A DNA stretch of 64,000 nucleotides from Calliopsis andreniformis (Eukaryota; Arthropoda; Insecta; Hymenoptera; Andrenidae). Both the position numbers and the translations under genes were made by a program. The notes below the pieces were generated by a model that saw only the letters and a program-made list of their open reading frames with translations, made no database searches and was not told the origin of the DNA. The DNA is taken from contig NW_027480449.1 of the NCBI RefSeq assembly GCF_051401765.1, positions 2,356,001 to 2,420,000 on the forward strand, given 5' to 3'. Shown in pieces: positions 62,743 through 64,000 of the stretch; position 1 is the first letter of the stretch; each line of letters begins with the position of its first letter.

Positions 62743-64000
62743 GAGGATTGAGTATTGGAGATTGAGTATTGAGGATTGAAGATTGAGTATTGAGGATTGA
62801 AGATTGAGTGTTGAGGATTGAAGACTGATGATTGAGTGTTGAGAATTGAGGATAGATGGTTGAGTATTGAGGATTGAGGATTGAGGATTGAGGATTGAGG
62901 ATTGAAGATTGAGGATTGGCTATTGAGGATTGAAGAATGAGGATTGAGGTTTGAGGATTGAGGATTGAGGATTGAGGATTGAAGACTGAGTATTGAGGAT
63001 TGAAGATTGAGGATTGAGGGGTGAGTATTGAAGATTGAGGATTTGGGACTGAGGATTGAAGATTGAGGATTGAGGATTGAGGATTGAGGATTGAGGATTG
63101 AGGATTGAAGATTGAGGATTGGGTATTGAGGATTGAAGAATGAAGATTGAGGATTGAGGATTGAGTATTGAGGAGTGAAGATTGAGTATTGAGGATTGAA
63201 GATTGACGATTGAGTATTGAGGATTGAGGATTGAGGATTGAGGATTGAGGATTGAGGATTGAAGATTGCGTACCGAGGATTGAAGATTAAGATTGAGGAT
63301 TGAGGATTGAGGATTGAGGATTGAAGATTGAGGATTGAGGATTGAGGATTGAGGATCGAGGATTGAGGATTGAGGATTGAAGATTGAGGATTGGGTATTG
63401 AGGATTGAAGAATGAGGATTGAGGATTGAGGATTGAGGATTGAGGAATGAGGATTGAAGACTGAGTATTGAGGATTGAAGATTGAGGATTGAGGAGTGAG
63501 TATTGAAGATTGAGGATTTGGGACTGAGGATTGAAGATTGAGGATTGAGGATTGAGGATTGAGGATTGAGGATTGAGGATTGAGGATTGAAGATTGAGGA
63601 TTGGGTATTGAGGATTGAAGAATGAGGATTGAGGACTGAGGATTGAGGATTGAGGATTGAAGATTGAGTATTGAGGATTGAAGATTGACGATTGAGGATT
63701 GAGGATTGAGGATTGAGGATTGAGGATTGATGATTGAGGCGTTGAAGGTTGAGTATTGAGGATTGAAGATTGAGGATTGAGGATTGAGGATTGAGGTTTG
63801 AGGATTGAAGATTGAGGATTGAGGATTGAGGATTGAGGATTGAAGATTGAGGGTTGGGTATTGAGGATTGAAGAATGAGGATTGAGTATTGAGTATTGAG
63901 GATTGAGTATTGACGATTGAGTATTGATGATTGAAGATTGACGATTGAGGATTGAGGATTGAGGATTGAGGATTGAGGATTGAGGATTGAGGATTGAAGA
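62743..64000 (+). repeat. Start of another 3523-type repeat copy, cut by the window end
   Basis: From about 62743 to the end the sequence follows 56817-58074 at 5926 bp; GCGTACCGAGG near 63268 matches 57342. It includes the GATTAA unit near 63289 and the GAGGCGTT unit near 63736, followed by GAAGGTTGAG as in the 57.8-kb copy. It is therefore closer to copy 2 than to copy 1. The array evidently continues past 64000. Confidence 0.85.

Larger units (their letters stand above)
1..64000 (+). repeat. Heptamer satellite array, unit GAGGATT
   Basis: Every line reads as 7-bp units of the form GAGGATT, and the array runs off both window ends. The TTGA core is the most constant part. The GG doublet is the most variable, giving GAAGATT, GAGTATT, GAGAATT, GACGATT and GGGTATT. 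The unit has three G, two A, two T and no C, so the + strand is almost free of cytosine and GC skew is close to its maximum. Base substitution is frequent, but register is nearly always kept. No unrelated sequence of more than a few tens of bases interrupts the array. Heptamer satellites of large size are known in eukaryotes (the AAACTAC family of Drosophila virilis is one). I do not recognise this unit as a named satellite. It could in principle be a bacterial heptamer repeat, but the scale argues against that. Confidence 0.98.

Noticed and set aside
1..64000. Telomere repeat
   Set aside because: The G-rich 7-bp unit recalls TTTAGGG, but GAGGATT lacks a GGG tract, is heavily substituted and has large duplications. 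I know of no telomere with this unit. A telomere-derived satellite cannot be excluded.
1..64000. CRISPR array
   Set aside because: There are no constant repeats separated by unique spacers of equal length; both repeat and intervening sequence are heptamers.
1..64000. Transposon or retroelement inserted in the array
   Set aside because: I found no stretch that leaves the heptamer pattern, no terminal inverted repeats and no target-site duplication. S1 and S2 looked like insertions at first but are in register with the heptamer.
1..64000. tRNA, rRNA or other structured RNA gene
   Set aside because: The near absence of C on one strand prevents the paired stems these genes need, and no conserved RNA motif was seen.
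1..64000. Artificial or filler sequence
   Set aside because: Copies carry private single-base changes and one-unit length changes in a nested pattern that fits natural unequal exchange. Local misassembly remains possible and is raised as a finding.

Overview
The whole 64 kb window is one uninterrupted tandem-repeat array. The unit is 7 bp, GAGGATT on the + strand (AATCCTC on the other), repeated roughly nine thousand times with base substitutions. I found no protein-coding gene, tRNA, rRNA, transposon or CRISPR array. The many long open frames on the - strand follow from the repeat arithmetic: 7 is not divisible by 3, so all three - frames read the same heptapeptide, SSILNPQ, with no stop, while every + frame meets TGA once per 21 bp. 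The organism cannot be identified. Size, hierarchy and absence of genes fit satellite DNA of a eukaryotic chromosome (heterochromatin, centromere flank, sex or B chromosome) better than a bacterium. Short heptamer arrays do exist in bacteria (e.g. cyanobacterial STRR sequences), so that remains open.

The array is built in levels. Level 1 is the heptamer. Level 2 is small ladders of about 10-12 heptamers, in which pure GAGGATT runs alternate with variant cassettes (GAAGATT, GAGTATT, GGGTATT, GAAGAAT). Level 3 is a cassette of about 720-730 bp carrying two strongly diverged but still heptamer-phased blocks, here named S1 (about 180-200 bp, about 65 copies in six main variants) and S2 (about 60 bp, marked by GACGAG). 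Level 4 is large nested tandem duplications of 2368, 4003, about 6850, about 6420, 3523, 1372, 726, 587 and 567 bp.

Layout: 1-4650, a chimeric block matching 14.7-16.6 kb and then 30.8-34.65 kb; 4651-6110, mixed copies of other blocks; 6111-13065, the most diverged, low-copy part; 13066-21071, a 4003-bp tandem pair; 19720-33416, a 6.85-kb tandem pair with eight S1 blocks per copy, overlapping the previous pair; 33417-36000, a link; 36000-48622, a 6.4-kb tandem pair; 48851-51600, a 1372-bp tandem pair and the start of a third copy; 51600-53293, diverged; 53294-59938, a 3523-bp pair; 59939-62742, mixed with half S1 blocks; 62743-64000, the start of another 3523-type copy running off the window.

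The most notable result is a phase ledger. Repeat register is kept throughout except at a few recurring units of 6 or 8 bp (GATTAA and GACGAG, 6 bp; GAGGCGTT and GATTTCAG, 8 bp; a few rarer ones). Counting them predicts the length remainder modulo 7 of the large duplications I checked (2368, 4003, 6852, 3523, 1372, 726, 587, 567 and the 2045-bp displacement). Substitutions have therefore been common while other indels have been almost absent, which points to growth by in-register unequal exchange. All comparisons were made by eye; boundaries are good to some tens of bases.
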